A program made the translations under genes and the position numbers. Under the pieces are notes generated by a model. The model was given only the letters and a program-made list of their open reading frames with translations, was not told where the DNA came from and made no database searches. 64,000 bases of DNA, taken from contig NZ_JBHUQE010000012.1 in assembly GCF_042687825.1 (NCBI RefSeq), positions 37,422-101,421 of the forward strand. Reading direction: 5' to 3'. This DNA is from Sedimentitalea sp042687825. Its GTDB lineage: Bacteria; Pseudomonadota; Alphaproteobacteria; Rhodobacterales; Rhodobacteraceae. The first letter of the stretch is position 1. Each line of letters begins with the position of its first letter. Below are positions 1-9,141 of this stretch, one piece after another.

Positions 1-1089
1 GCTCAGCGAGGATACAAAGGGAACCAGCATGATCCCCATCACCACGCCCGCAGTCAGAACCGAGGTGGCACCGGCCATCCAATCGACGCCCAGCAGACCG
101 TCCTCGCCGCGGCCAAAGACATTGACCAGCATCGGCCCCACCGTCAGCAGCGCGAACAGGCCATAAACGATGGTCGGAATACCGGCGAGGATCTCCAGCA
201 GCGGTTTGGCTACGGCGCGCATCGCCTTGCTGGCATATTCCGACAGGTAGATGGCGGCAAAAAGGCCGACCGGTACCGCCACCGCCAGCGCGATGAGCGA
301 GACATAGAGCGTGCCCCACAGCAGCGGCAGGAAGGACAATTCGCTGTCGCCGCGAAAATTCGGCGCCCAGGTCGCGCCAAAGAAGAAATCGGTCCAGGAA
401 TGCAGGCCAAAGAAGTTGCGGGTTTCAAACAGCATCGACAGCACGATGCCCAACGTGGTCAGGATCGCGATCGAGGCGGCCAGGATCAGCAGCGCCAGAA
501 TGCCCCGTTCGACGGTGTTGCGGGCGCGAAACCCCTTGTGGGTGCGCTTCAGCGCCAAGCCCAGCCCGGCCAGCGCCACCGCCAGAACCGCGCCCCACAT
601 CCAGCGCCCGGCAGCGCTGTCCAGTTTCCGGTATTGCTGGGCGGCGGCCAGCACACGGGGTTCGATGTCGTTGCCGATGGCAATGCCCACCTGCCCCATC
701 AGCGCCCGCAGGTCGGTCGAGTCGCCGTTCAGCCGGTCTGCGGCCTCGGCGCTGATCAACTGCGTCTGAACCGCCTTGTCCAACCCGTGGGCGGCGCGGC
801 GGATATCGCTCATCACCAGATCGCGGCTGGACCCGTCTGGGATCAGGTCGGCGGGAACATGTCCGGAGATGCGGGACTCGATCAGCATCGGTTGAACGAA
901 CAGCCACAACGCCAGCAGCACCAGCGCCGGCATCAGGCCCGACAGGGCGGCATTCCAGCCATAAAAGGCCGGCAGGGAATGCAGCTTGCGCGGATCCCCG
1001 TCCGCCGAGCGCAGAGCCCGGGAACGACCGGCGACATAGCCCAGTCCGGCCAGCGCGAATAGAATGAGGATGAGCCAGGTCAGGGGCAT
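1..1089 (-). CDS. pstC: PstC, phosphate ABC transporter permease (partial, cut by window edge)
   Basis: One of the two inner-membrane permease subunits of the high-affinity PstSCAB phosphate importer. The frame is open from an ATG at 1089 to the left edge, giving 363 codons, so the C-terminus is missing. The visible part has an N-terminal hydrophobic segment (residues 2-20), a second one near residues 50-65, a long periplasmic-looking region, and then several membrane segments including the conserved permease stretch with the residues LLEILAGIPTIVYGLFAL, the EAA-like loop typical of PstC/PstA. The long N-terminal half before the transport domain matches the enlarged PstC of Rhodobacterales. 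It follows pstS by 76 bp on the same strand, so it is probably co-transcribed and phosphate-controlled. Confidence 0.93.
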   Translation of the reverse strand, partial: MPLTWLILILFALAGLGYVAGRSRALRSADGDPRKLHSLPAFYGWNAALSGLMPALVLLALWLFVQPMLIESRISGHVPADLIPDGSSRDLVMSDIRRAAHGLDKAVQTQLISAEAADRLNGDSTDLRALMGQVGIAIGNDIEPRVLAAAQQYRKLDSAAGRWMWGAVLAVALAGLGLALKRTHKGFRARNTVERGILALLILAASIAILTTLGIVLSMLFETRNFFGLHSWTDFFFGATWAPNFRGDSELSFLPLLWGTLYVSLIALAVAVPVGLFAAIYLSEYASKAMRAVAKPLLEILAGIPTIVYGLFALLTVGPMLVNVFGRGEDGLLGVDWMAGATSVLTAGVVMGIMLVPFVSSLS

Positions 1090-1165
1090 GAACCGTCCGC
1101 CGATATTCAGGTCGTTTCGGAAATGGCCGGCCGAGGCAAAAGACCCTGCCCCGGCCGGGTTGCGA

Positions 1166-2221
1166 TCACGAGTTGCCGCCCAGAGTGGCCTCTTCGGCAA
1201 CCGCGTTCTGGGTCTCGCCCAGTTTGGGGTCGGCAACCAGCCCGTACTCGGCCAGCGGGCCGTCGGGGCCGGCAATCTCGTCGGCGACGAAGAACTCGGC
1301 ATAGTCCTTGAGGCCGGGGATCACGCCGATATGCGCCTTCTTGACGTAAAAGAACAGCGGGCGCGACACCGGGTATTCGCCAGTGGCGATGCTTTCGGTG
1401 CTCGGCACGATGCCGGACATGGTGGCCACTTGCAGCTTGTCAGTGTTGTTCTCGTAGAATGCCAGACCAAAGACGCCAATACCGTCCTTGTTGCTGTCGA
1501 TACGGGCCAGGGTTTCGGTGTAATCGCCGTCAATATCGACCGAACGGCCATCGGTGCGCAGCTCGATACAGGCCTTTTCAGCAGCCTTCTTGCGCGCCTT
1601 TTCGGTGTCACCTTCGGCGACGGCCAGATAGGCCTCGAAATCGCCGGTGGCTTCGCAGCCGGCCAGAATCACCTTGTCCTCAAAGACTTCGCGGGTGCCG
1701 TGCTTGGTGCCCGGCACAAAGGCCTGGATCGGCTGTGCCGGCAGGGCCGGATCGACCTCGTTCCACATGGTATAGGGGTTGTCGACCAGTTGACCATCGA
1801 CCTGGACCTGGCGCGAGATCGCCTTGTACCACTGGGTCGGGGTGAACTCAAAGGCATTGCCGCCGATGTCGCTGGCAAAGACGATGCCGTCATAGCCGAT
1901 GCGGACCTCGATGATGTCGGTCACGCCATTGGCCGCGCAGGCGGCGACTTCCTTGTCGCGGATGCGGCGGCTGGCATTGGCGATGTCCACGGTGTTCTCG
2001 CCCAGACCTTCGCAGAACCGTTTCAGGCCGGCCGACGAGCCACCGGATTCCACCACCGGCGTCGGAAAGTCGAAATTCTCGCCAAAGGCTTCGGCGACGA
2101 TCGACGCATAGGGCAGCACGGTCGAGGAACCGGCGATCTGCACCTGATCACGGGCGGCGGCAGCGGTTGCACAAACGGACGCAACGGCCAGAGCGGACGC
2201 GGTCACTTTGAAAACGGACAT
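1166..2221 (-). CDS. pstS: PstS, periplasmic phosphate-binding protein
   Basis: Periplasmic receptor that delivers inorganic phosphate to PstCAB. The 351-residue product starts with a signal peptide (residues 1-23, ending near ATAAAA). The motif AGSSTVLPY follows directly; it is the phosphate-coordinating Ser/Thr loop of PstS. Further on are the family motifs VVESGGSSAGLKRF and KHGTREVF. The gene lies between phoR upstream and pstC downstream, all on the minus strand. A three-unit Pho box sits 84-112 bp before its start, so PhoB-dependent induction under phosphate limitation is expected. Nothing is unusual in length or motif content. Confidence 0.95.
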   Translation of the reverse strand: MSVFKVTASALAVASVCATAAAARDQVQIAGSSTVLPYASIVAEAFGENFDFPTPVVESGGSSAGLKRFCEGLGENTVDIANASRRIRDKEVAACAANGVTDIIEVRIGYDGIVFASDIGGNAFEFTPTQWYKAISRQVQVDGQLVDNPYTMWNEVDPALPAQPIQAFVPGTKHGTREVFEDKVILAGCEATGDFEAYLAVAEGDTEKARKKAAEKACIELRTDGRSVDIDGDYTETLARIDSNKDGIGVFGLAFYENNTDKLQVATMSGIVPSTESIATGEYPVSRPLFFYVKKAHIGVIPGLKDYAEFFVADEIAGPDGPLAEYGLVADPKLGETQNAVAEEATLGGNS

Positions 2222-2304
2222 GAATGTCTCCTGATCAACTTAATTCACACGATCACCCGGTTGGTGATGCTGCGCCCCGTCTAAGCAGACCGCATATGGA
2301 TTCT

Positions 2305-2333
2305 GTGACAGTCATGTAACGGCTTTATGACAG
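2305..2333 (-). promoter_or_regulatory. Pho box (three 7-bp units, 11-bp period)
   Basis: Read on the minus strand the sequence is CTGTCAT-N4-CCGTTAC-N4-CTGTCAC. Two units match the alphaproteobacterial PhoB half-site CTGTCAT closely and the middle one loosely, each separated by 4 bp so that units recur every 11 bp. It lies between phoR and pstS and faces pstS. Regulation by PhoB is inferred from the motif; phoB itself is not in the window. Confidence 0.8.
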
Positions 2334-2370
2334 AGCAGACTTTCGGTGCCGGCGGGGGCCTTTTGGGCAG

Positions 2371-3417
2371 CTATTTCGGCAACAGAACCGAAAATGTCGC
2401 ACCCTGGCCCGGCTGGCTGTCGACCTTGAGTCGGCCGCGATGCCGGTTGACGATATGTTTGGCGATGGCAAGGCCCAGCCCGGTGCCGCCCAGTTGCCGG
2501 CTGCGGTGGCTGTCGGCGCGGTAGAATCGTTCGGTCAGGCGCGGCAGATGCACCGGGTCGATGCCGGGGCCGCGATCAATCACCTGCACCCGCACCGCCG
2601 GGCCGCGCAACGCCGGTTCTCGGTCGATCTCGTGCAGCGCAACCGTGACCTGTCCGCCCGAGCCGCCGTATTTGATGGCGTTCTCGATCAGGTTGGTAAA
2701 GACCTGCCGCAACTGATCGGCATCACCGACGATCTGCACCGGCACCGGTGGCGCGGTCATGTCCAGCACGACCTTGCTGCTTTCGGCCAGCGGGTCCAGC
2801 GAATTCAGGGTCGAGCGCAGCAGCGCCGTCAGGTCGATCCGGCCGGTCGGGCGAACCCGTTCCTCGGCCTCGACCCGGCTCAGCGACAAGAGATCGCCCA
2901 CCAGCCGGTTCATCCGGCTGGCCTCGCCCTCCATGATGTTCAGGAACCGGTCGCGGGCCTGCTCGTCGTCGCGCGCCGCCCCGCGCAGGGTTTCGATGAA
3001 CCCGATCAGGGCGGTCAGGGGCGTGCGCAGTTCGTGGCTGACATTGGCGACAAAATCCCGGCGCATCTGCCCGGCCTGTTCCACATCCGCACGGTCCTGA
3101 AAACACACCATGACAGCCGAAGGCGTTTTCGGAGCCAATGCGGTCAAGTGCCGACAGGTGACATCCATCGGCGCCTGTTGTGTGCCGCTGCCGACGCCAT
3201 ATCGCGCCTTCTGTTCCTGACGCTCGGCAAAGGCCGCCTCGATCGCTGCAATCACCTGCGGTTGGCGCAGCACGTTGGCCAGATGCCGTCCGACGATCTC
3301 CTGCCCCAGCAACGCGTCCGCCTCGGGATTGGCTGCAACGATCCATTCGGTCGCATCGACGATCAGCGTCGGCACCGGCGTCGCGGCAAGCAGAGAATCG
3401 ACAAACGCGTTGTCCAT
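2371..3417 (-). CDS. phoR: PhoR, phosphate-regulon sensor histidine kinase
   Basis: Sensor kinase that phosphorylates the response regulator PhoB. I start it at the ATG at 3417 (348 residues) because an upstream ATG at 3459 would run into the neighbouring gene. Residues 1-100 form a PAS domain (motifs TPVPTLIVDA, ANPEADALLG). The H-box is FVANVSHELRTPLTALIGF, followed by the N-box NLIENAIKYG, the G1 motif DRGPGI and the G2 motif GGTGLGLAIAKHI. No clear transmembrane pair is present before the PAS domain, so this is the short form in which membrane association would depend on the Pst complex. The neighbours pstS and pstC support the assignment over a generic kinase. Confidence 0.88.
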   Translation of the reverse strand: MDNAFVDSLLAATPVPTLIVDATEWIVAANPEADALLGQEIVGRHLANVLRQPQVIAAIEAAFAERQEQKARYGVGSGTQQAPMDVTCRHLTALAPKTPSAVMVCFQDRADVEQAGQMRRDFVANVSHELRTPLTALIGFIETLRGAARDDEQARDRFLNIMEGEASRMNRLVGDLLSLSRVEAEERVRPTGRIDLTALLRSTLNSLDPLAESSKVVLDMTAPPVPVQIVGDADQLRQVFTNLIENAIKYGGSGGQVTVALHEIDREPALRGPAVRVQVIDRGPGIDPVHLPRLTERFYRADSHRSRQLGGTGLGLAIAKHIVNRHRGRLKVDSQPGQGATFSVLLPK

Positions 3418-3424
3418 GCGCCGA

Positions 3425-4618
3425 TCAGCCCGTGACCGACGTCGCCGCCGCCACGGCATCGGTCAGGATTCGCATTAGCGCCTCGGGCTCTTCCAGTCCG
3501 ACCGAGATGCGAAAGAACCCCTCGCTCAGGCCCAGGGCCGCGCGGTTCTGCGGTGTCAGTCCCCGATGCGAGGACGAGGCGGGGTGACTGAGCGTGGTGC
3601 CCACATCGCCCAGGGTCGGGGCGAAACTCAGCCCCTCGGCCGCGCGGGCAAAGGCATTGGCGGCGGCGCGCCCCCCGGTCAGTTCGAAACTGACCATGTT
3701 GCAGCCCTGATCCCCCAGCAGGGCACGGGCCCGGGCATGGTCGGGATGATCCGTGCGCTGCGGATAGATGACCCGCGTCACCCCTGGCAGCGTCGCCAGA
3801 TGGTCGGCCAGTCGGGCAGCGGTGGCCTGCGCCCGGTCAAAGCGCAGATCAAAGGACAGCAGGCCGCGTTCGGCCAGCCAGCAGTCGAACGGGCTGGGGG
3901 ACAGGCCGGTCGATATGGAAAAGACGCGCAGGCGTTCGGCCAGATCGGGATCGCGCGCCGCCACATAGCCCAGCATCACGTCGGAATGGCCGGCCAGCAG
4001 CTTGGTGATCGAATGCAGCACGATATCCGCACCATGGGCAAATGGCTGAAACCCGCGCGGCGTGGTAAAGGTGTTGTCCACGGCCAGCAGAATTCCGGCC
4101 TCGCGGCACAGCGCCGCCAGTCCGTCGATATCCGCCACCCGCAGGGTCGGGTTCGACACGGCCTCGATCAGCAAAAGGCGGGTCTGCGGACGGATCAGCG
4201 CGCGGATGGCCTCGACATCGCAGGGATCGCCCAGTGATGTCGCAATCCCCAGACGCGGCAGGTCGTCCGTCATCAGCCGCAGCGACCGGCCATAGAGCTG
4301 GTTGCCGCCGATCACGTGGTCGCCGGCCTGCAACAGGCCCAGCAGCGTCGCCGTCACTGCCGCCATGCCCGACCCGGTCACGATGCCGCCGCGAACCCCC
4401 TCCATCGCGTCCAATCGCGCTGCGACCACATCGGCATTGGGATGTCCCTCGCGGGAATAGGTATAGCCCTGGACCCTGCCTTCGTATTGCGCATCCAGCG
4501 CATCGGGCGTGTCACTGGCATAGGCGACCGAAGGCGACAGCGGCGTCACCACCGGCCGGCTGGCACTGGCGGGTAACGGCAGCGGACGGATCAACGATCC
4601 CCTGGCATTGGTATTCAT
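3425..4618 (-). CDS. Cys/Met-metabolism PLP enzyme (cystathionine lyase / O-succinylhomoserine sulfhydrylase type)
   Basis: PLP-dependent enzyme of the trans-sulfuration fold (AAT type I, Cys_Met_Meta_PP family), 397 residues. Visible family marks are the YSREGHPN region, the PLP-stacking GSGMAAV motif, the Asp-containing VDNTFTTP motif and the Schiff-base lysine in HSITKLLAGHSD. The substrate cannot be fixed from sequence: cystathionine gamma-lyase or gamma-synthase, or O-succinylhomoserine sulfhydrylase, all fit. The ATG at 4618 overlaps the stop of the upstream gamma-carbonic-anhydrase-like gene by 4 bp (ATGA), implying translational coupling. It ends 7 bp before phoR starts. Confidence 0.85.
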   Translation of the reverse strand: MNTNARGSLIRPLPLPASASRPVVTPLSPSVAYASDTPDALDAQYEGRVQGYTYSREGHPNADVVAARLDAMEGVRGGIVTGSGMAAVTATLLGLLQAGDHVIGGNQLYGRSLRLMTDDLPRLGIATSLGDPCDVEAIRALIRPQTRLLLIEAVSNPTLRVADIDGLAALCREAGILLAVDNTFTTPRGFQPFAHGADIVLHSITKLLAGHSDVMLGYVAARDPDLAERLRVFSISTGLSPSPFDCWLAERGLLSFDLRFDRAQATAARLADHLATLPGVTRVIYPQRTDHPDHARARALLGDQGCNMVSFELTGGRAAANAFARAAEGLSFAPTLGDVGTTLSHPASSSHRGLTPQNRAALGLSEGFFRISVGLEEPEALMRILTDAVAAATSVTG

Positions 4619-5139
4619 TTCACTACCGTCAATTGCTCGCGGAACAGGCGCATGTTGTCCCGGTAATGCGCGGCGCTGGCGGCAAGCCCGGCAATCGCCT
4701 GATCGTCCAGTTGACGCACGACCTTGCCTGGCGCGCCCATGACCAGACTGCCATCGGGTATCTCCTTGCCCTCGGTGATCAATGCGCCGGCCCCGATCAG
4801 GCAGTTCTTTCCGATCCGGGCGCCATTCAGCACCGTCGCCCCCATGCCGATCAGAGAGTTGTCGCCGATACTGCAGCCGTGCAGCATGACCTTGTGCCCG
4901 ATCGTGCAGTCGCGACCGATCGTCAGCGGATAGCCCGCATCCACATGCATTACGCAGTTTTCCTGCACGTTGCTGCCGGCCCCGACTCGAATTTCCTCGT
5001 GATCGGCACGGATCGTGGTGCCGAACCAGACCGAAGCGCCCTCTTCCAGCACCACAAGACCGACAAGATTGGCATCCGGCGCCACCCAGGTATCGGCGTG
5101 CAGATCGGGGGTTTTTCCGTTCAGAGCATACAGAGTCAT
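4615..5139 (-). CDS. Gamma-carbonic-anhydrase family hexapeptide protein
   Basis: A 174-residue left-handed beta-helix protein of the gamma-class carbonic anhydrase/PaaY/YrdA family. Hexapeptide repeats run through the middle (for example IGDNSLIGMGATVLNGARIG). The three zinc-ligand histidines of the family are recognisable as CVMHVDAG, IGHKVM and LHGCSIG. Some family members are true carbonic anhydrases and others are acyltransferase-like or of unknown function, so the reaction is left open. The gene overlaps its downstream neighbour by 4 bp and its upstream neighbour gmk by 4 bp, so three genes sit in one tightly packed unit. Confidence 0.88.
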   Translation of the reverse strand: MTLYALNGKTPDLHADTWVAPDANLVGLVVLEEGASVWFGTTIRADHEEIRVGAGSNVQENCVMHVDAGYPLTIGRDCTIGHKVMLHGCSIGDNSLIGMGATVLNGARIGKNCLIGAGALITEGKEIPDGSLVMGAPGKVVRQLDDQAIAGLAASAAHYRDNMRLFREQLTVVK

Positions 5140-5777
5140 GACTTTTCCTCGAATTCGGCCTGCAAGGCGCGCACATGCCCGGTCAGGCCGGGTTGCTGGC
5201 TGCGGCGCAGGCGGGTTGCGGTTACGATGGTTTTCAGCCGCTCTTCGGTGGCGTCCAGATCGTCGTTGACCAGAACGAAATCATAGCCGTCCCAGTGGCT
5301 GATCTCGTCCCAGCTTTTCTGCATCCGCCGGGCGATGGTGTCAGCATCGTCCTGGCCGCGGCCTTCCAGACGCCGGCGCAATTCGGTGATCGAGGGCGGC
5401 AACAGAAAGATCGACAGCGTATGCGGTCCCAGCGCCGAGTTGCGGATCTGCTGCGCCCCCTGCCAGTCGATGTCAAACAGCACGTCCTTGCCGGCGTCGA
5501 TCGCCTGCTGTACGGGGCCGCGGGGCGAGCCGTAGAAATTGCCAAAGACATGCGCATGTTCGAGCATCTCGCCGGCCGCCACCTGCGCCTTGAACTCAAC
5601 CTCCGAGGTAAAGACATAATCCACGCCATCCGCTTCTCCGGGACGCGGCGCGCGGGTGGTGGTACTGACCGAGAACAGGATCGAGGGGTCCCAGTCGCGC
5701 AACCGTCTTGCCAGGGTGGACTTGCCCGCACCCGAGGGCGAGGACAGGATGATCAACAGGCCGCGTCTGTCCGGCAT
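5136..5777 (-). CDS. gmk: Guanylate kinase
   Basis: Cytosolic enzyme converting GMP and ATP to GDP and ADP. The P-loop SSPSGAGKSTLARRL lies near residues 12-26, followed by the GMP-binding STTTRAPRPGE motif and FYGSPRGPV. The 213-residue length from the ATG at 5777 matches the usual 205-215 residues. This start has a perfect GGAGG five bases upstream. A second ATG at 5798 overlaps the yicC stop but has no comparable ribosome site. The yicC-gmk order is also seen in many other proteobacteria. Confidence 0.95.
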   Translation of the reverse strand: MPDRRGLLIILSSPSGAGKSTLARRLRDWDPSILFSVSTTTRAPRPGEADGVDYVFTSEVEFKAQVAAGEMLEHAHVFGNFYGSPRGPVQQAIDAGKDVLFDIDWQGAQQIRNSALGPHTLSIFLLPPSITELRRRLEGRGQDDADTIARRMQKSWDEISHWDGYDFVLVNDDLDATEERLKTIVTATRLRRSQQPGLTGHVRALQAEFEEKS

Positions 5778-5794
5778 GTATGCCTCCGTTCTAA

Positions 5795-6685
5795 TCATTC
5801 AATGTTCTGGATCTGCTCGCGCATCTGGTCGATCACCGCTTTCATCTCCAGCCCGGCCGCGGTCAGCTCGGTGGATTGTGATTTCGAGCACAGGGTGTTG
5901 GCCTCGCGATTGAATTCCTGCATCAGGAAATCCAGCTTGCGCCCCACGGCGCCGCCCTGCGCCAGCAGATCGCGGGCAGCGCCCACATGCGCGCCCAGAC
6001 GGTCGATCTCTTCGGTGACATCGGCCTTGACGGCCATCATCGCCAGTTCCTGCGCCACCCGCTGGGGATCGGCGCCTTCGGCATTGTCCAGGACCCGAGC
6101 CAGGTTTGTCCTGAGGGTTTCGGTCATCATGTCCTTGCGCGCCTCGGCCAGCCTGGCCGCGTCGACCGTCAATTCCGCGATCCGGGTCAGTTGGCCCGAC
6201 AGCATTTCGGCCAGAGCCGCTCCTTCGGTGCGGCGCATGTCCAGAAATGCCGCGACCAGCGGTGCGAATTCCTGTTTCAGGCAGGCGACGACCGGAGCGA
6301 TGTCGTCCTCGGCGGTGCCGGCTTCCAGAACGCCGCGCAAACCCAAGAGATCGCTGGCCCGCGACGGCGCCAGGGTCAGTCCGCGCCGGGCCGCCGCGGC
6401 ATCGACCTGGGCCAGCGCATCCAAGACCGAATTCAGCGTGGCCTGGTTCAATACCTGGCTTCCGGCTTCTTCGGCCCGGGTCACGCGCAACGCAAGAGTC
6501 ACGTGACCGCGGGCCACGGTCTTGGCCAGTTCGGCGCGCAGGACCGTTTCCAGTCCGGTCAGCCAGTCGGGAATTCGCAGGCGCAGGTCCAGCCCCTTGC
6601 CATTGACGCTGCGCAGTTCCCATGCCCAGGAATAGGCCCCGCTCTCGCCCGTGGCCGCCGCGAATGCCGTCATCGAATTGATCAT
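5795..6685 (-). CDS. yicC: YicC family endoribonuclease-like protein
   Basis: A 296-residue protein of the YicC/YloC family (E. coli YicC is linked to RNA turnover). The N-terminus MINSMTAFAAATG and the GRGHVTLAL-type region mark the YicC_N domain. The C-terminal helical DUF1732 domain carries KLDFLMQEFNREANTLCSKS, the most conserved family motif. The start at 6685 is chosen because family members begin with this sequence; a longer frame from 6757 adds 24 residues without homology. It lies directly upstream of gmk in the conserved yicC-gmk arrangement. Confidence 0.9.
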   Translation of the reverse strand: MINSMTAFAAATGESGAYSWAWELRSVNGKGLDLRLRIPDWLTGLETVLRAELAKTVARGHVTLALRVTRAEEAGSQVLNQATLNSVLDALAQVDAAAARRGLTLAPSRASDLLGLRGVLEAGTAEDDIAPVVACLKQEFAPLVAAFLDMRRTEGAALAEMLSGQLTRIAELTVDAARLAEARKDMMTETLRTNLARVLDNAEGADPQRVAQELAMMAVKADVTEEIDRLGAHVGAARDLLAQGGAVGRKLDFLMQEFNREANTLCSKSQSTELTAAGLEMKAVIDQMREQIQNIE

Positions 6686-6822
6686 CCCTCGTCCCGCCTG
6701 ACCCGCATATCGATCCCTATATGGGATTGGCTCCTGCCTGGCTGCACCTAAAGCCATTGCCGGATGCAGGGCAACCCCGGGGCTGCCGTGGCGGGCGCGG
6801 GACCCTTCGAAAAATTAACCAT

Positions 6823-6852
6823 TTGACAAGATTGCACCCCAATTCAGTTAAA
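6823..6852 (+). promoter_or_regulatory. Candidate sigma-70-type promoter
   Basis: A perfect TTGACA at 6823-6828 is followed after 17-18 bp by AGTTAA/GTTAAA at 6846-6852, within an AT-rich stretch unusual for this DNA. It faces the PAS-domain gene that begins at 6969. The -10 match is only partial. Confidence 0.45.
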
Positions 6853-6968
6853 AATGTGTCATATTAACCTTTAGGTAACCATTCTGAAGCAAGCCCTAAT
6901 ATATCGGTTCGACCATTTTGGCAGGTCTCATTCGAATAGCGGCGGGCATTGATTTGAGAGACATCGAC

Positions 6969-7631
6969 ATGTTCAGCATCTTTCGACCACCTGCATCCGG
7001 CAAGGTTGTGGCGATGAACCGGTTTCGCAATGGCGCCAGCCTTTCGCCGATCCGGCAGGCCGAAGCCTATTGGACAGCATTGCGAAACGGCGCCGACATT
7101 CCGTTTCGCTCGCAGATCGACCCGCGCGGACTGGAACAGATTCTGGAATATGCCTTTATCCTGGAACGTATCGCGCCGGGGATCGCCCGGTTCCGGCTGG
7201 CCGGTCAGCATCTGAGCCGCCTGGCCGGAATGGAGGTGCGGGGCATGCCGCTGACTTCCTTCTTTTCACCGGTCTCGCGCGATCAGGTCAGTGCAACGCT
7301 TGAACATGTGTTCGACACCCCTGCCGTTGCGGAACTGACGCTGACCGGCGAACGGCAAAGCCTGCGGGGCGCCTGTGACGCGCGGATGATCCTTTTGCCC
7401 CTGAAAAGCGACATGGGCGATTGCAGCCGCATTCTGGGGATAATGGTCGCAGATGGCGATTTTGGCCGGCAACCGCGCCGTTTCGAGGTAACCGGCACCG
7501 ATCTGCGCGATCTGTCGGTGGTCTCGTCGACCCGCGTCAACACCGTCGAAGCGGTGCAGGGGTTCGCCGAGGCCCAGACCGTCCTGGAAGGACCGGTTCC
7601 GTATCTCCGGCTGGTCAAGACCGACGAATAG
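6969..7631 (+). CDS. PAS domain protein (PAS_5 family)
   Basis: A 220-residue protein that looks like a stand-alone PAS_5 domain, a family found mainly in Alphaproteobacteria. The N-terminal third has the family pattern AEAYWTALRNGADIPFRSQIDPRGLEQIL and the following EYAFILERI; the middle has FRLAGQHLSRLAGMEVRGMPL. No kinase, HTH or cyclase domain follows, so its output is unknown. Alternative starts exist at 6918 and 7014 and none has a strong ribosome site; 6969 keeps the whole conserved region. A TTGACA promoter lies about 120 bp upstream. Confidence 0.75.
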   Translation: MFSIFRPPASGKVVAMNRFRNGASLSPIRQAEAYWTALRNGADIPFRSQIDPRGLEQILEYAFILERIAPGIARFRLAGQHLSRLAGMEVRGMPLTSFFSPVSRDQVSATLEHVFDTPAVAELTLTGERQSLRGACDARMILLPLKSDMGDCSRILGIMVADGDFGRQPRRFEVTGTDLRDLSVVSSTRVNTVEAVQGFAEAQTVLEGPVPYLRLVKTDE

Positions 7632-7713
7632 AGCACCAGCCCCGGACCGGCCAAAAACCGGGCCATCCAGAACCGGATCCGCGGATTGGGCCGCGGGTCG
7701 CGACCCATGGGGA

Positions 7714-7735
7714 GGGGCCGGTATCAGCCGGCCCC
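7714..7735 (+). terminator. GC-rich hairpin between convergent genes
   Basis: GGGGCCGG and CCGGCCCC form an 8-bp stem around a TATCAG loop, in the gap between the convergent PAS gene and DAHP synthase gene. The following U-tract is short (GTCGTTT), so it is a weak intrinsic terminator candidate at best. Confidence 0.4.
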
Positions 7736-7770
7736 GGTCGTTTCCGGTGTAAGCCCGGCGAACCGCCGGA

Positions 7771-9141
7771 TTAGCCGGCCGCGCGGGCCAGCCGCGAGTC
7801 GCGCAGGTTCGACAATTCCTCCGCCACCAGAAAAGCCAGTTCCAGCGACTGGCTGGCGTTCAGGCGTGGGTCGCAGGCGGTATGATACCGATCCGACAGA
7901 TCCTCTTCGCTGACCGCCTGCACGCCGCCGGTGCATTCGGTCACGTCCTGGCCGGTCATCTCGAAATGCACGCCGCCGGGCACCGTGCCTTCGCTGGCAT
8001 GAATGGCAAAGAATTCGCGCACCTCACGCAGAACCGAGTCAAAGGGCCGCGTCTTGTAGCCGGTCGAGGACTTGACGGTGTTGCCATGCATCGGATCGCA
8101 GACCCAGACCACCTCGGCGCCCTCTTCGCGCACGGTCTGGATCAGCCGCGGCAGGTTCTCGGCGACCTTGCCCGCCCCAAACCGCGCGATCAGCGTCAGC
8201 CGGCCGGGCTCGTTCTTGGGGTTCAGCCTGGCCATCAGCAGCTTGAGATCCTCGCTGGTCATCGAGGGGCCGCATTTCAGGCCGATCGGGTTGATGACCC
8301 CCCGGGCAAACTCGACATGTGCGCCGTCCGGCTGACGCGTGCGATCACCGATCCAGATCAGGTGGCCGGATCCGGCCAGCCAGTTGCCCGAGGTCGAATC
8401 CCGGCGCGTCAGCGCCTCTTCGTATTCCAGCAGCAGGCTTTCATGGCTGGTGTAGAATTCCACCGATTGCAGCGTATGCGCCGTATCCTGATTGACCCCG
8501 GCCGCCTGCATGAAATCCAACGTATCGCTGATCCGGTTGGCCACCTCGCGATAGCGTTCCGCCTTTTCGCTTTCGGTGAATCCCAGGGTCCAGGAATGCA
8601 CCTGATGCACATCGGCGTAACCGCCGGTGGAAAAGGCCCGCAGCAGGTTCAGCGTGGCCGCCGCCTGGGTATAGGCCTGCAGCATCTTGTTCGGATCGGG
8701 AATGCGCGCCTCGGGCGTGAAATCCAGCTCGTTGATGATGTCGCCGCGATAGCTGGGCAGTTCGACCCCGCCGATCGTCTCGGTCGGTGCGCTGCGCGGT
8801 TTGGCAAATTGGCCGGCCATGCGCCCGACCTTGATCACCGGCACCTTGGCGCCATGGGTCAGAACCATGGCCATCTGCAACATCACCTTGAACGTGTCGC
8901 GGATGCTGTCGGCACTGAACTGCTCGAAGCTTTCGGCACAATCCCCGCCCTGCAGCAGAAACGCCTCGCCGCGGCCGGCCTTGCCCAAAAGCGATTTCAG
9001 GCGGCGTGCCTCGCCGGCAAAGACCAGCGGCGGGTATTTCGACAGCTGCGCCTCGACGGCGTTCAGGGCCGCCGGGTCGGTATAGTCGGGCATCTGAACC
9101 CGAGGCTTGTTGCGCCAGTCGGTTTTTTGCCACTCACTCAT
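7771..9141 (-). CDS. 3-deoxy-7-phosphoheptulonate (DAHP) synthase, class II
   Basis: Catalyses the first step of the shikimate pathway, condensing phosphoenolpyruvate and erythrose 4-phosphate. The 456-residue product shows class II (plant-like) motifs: LLQGGDCAESFEQF near residue 60, IKVGRMAGQFAKPRS near 105, the LIWIGDRTRQPDGAHVEFA region, WVCDPMHGNTV, and ECTGG near the C-terminus. The start at 9141 (MSEWQKTDW) fits family N-termini; an open stretch up to 9249 is unlike coding sequence. It is divergent from the AraC-type regulator at 9320 with a 178-bp gap. Confidence 0.93.
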   Translation of the reverse strand: MSEWQKTDWRNKPRVQMPDYTDPAALNAVEAQLSKYPPLVFAGEARRLKSLLGKAGRGEAFLLQGGDCAESFEQFSADSIRDTFKVMLQMAMVLTHGAKVPVIKVGRMAGQFAKPRSAPTETIGGVELPSYRGDIINELDFTPEARIPDPNKMLQAYTQAAATLNLLRAFSTGGYADVHQVHSWTLGFTESEKAERYREVANRISDTLDFMQAAGVNQDTAHTLQSVEFYTSHESLLLEYEEALTRRDSTSGNWLAGSGHLIWIGDRTRQPDGAHVEFARGVINPIGLKCGPSMTSEDLKLLMARLNPKNEPGRLTLIARFGAGKVAENLPRLIQTVREEGAEVVWVCDPMHGNTVKSSTGYKTRPFDSVLREVREFFAIHASEGTVPGGVHFEMTGQDVTECTGGVQAVSEEDLSDRYHTACDPRLNASQSLELAFLVAEELSNLRDSRLARAAG

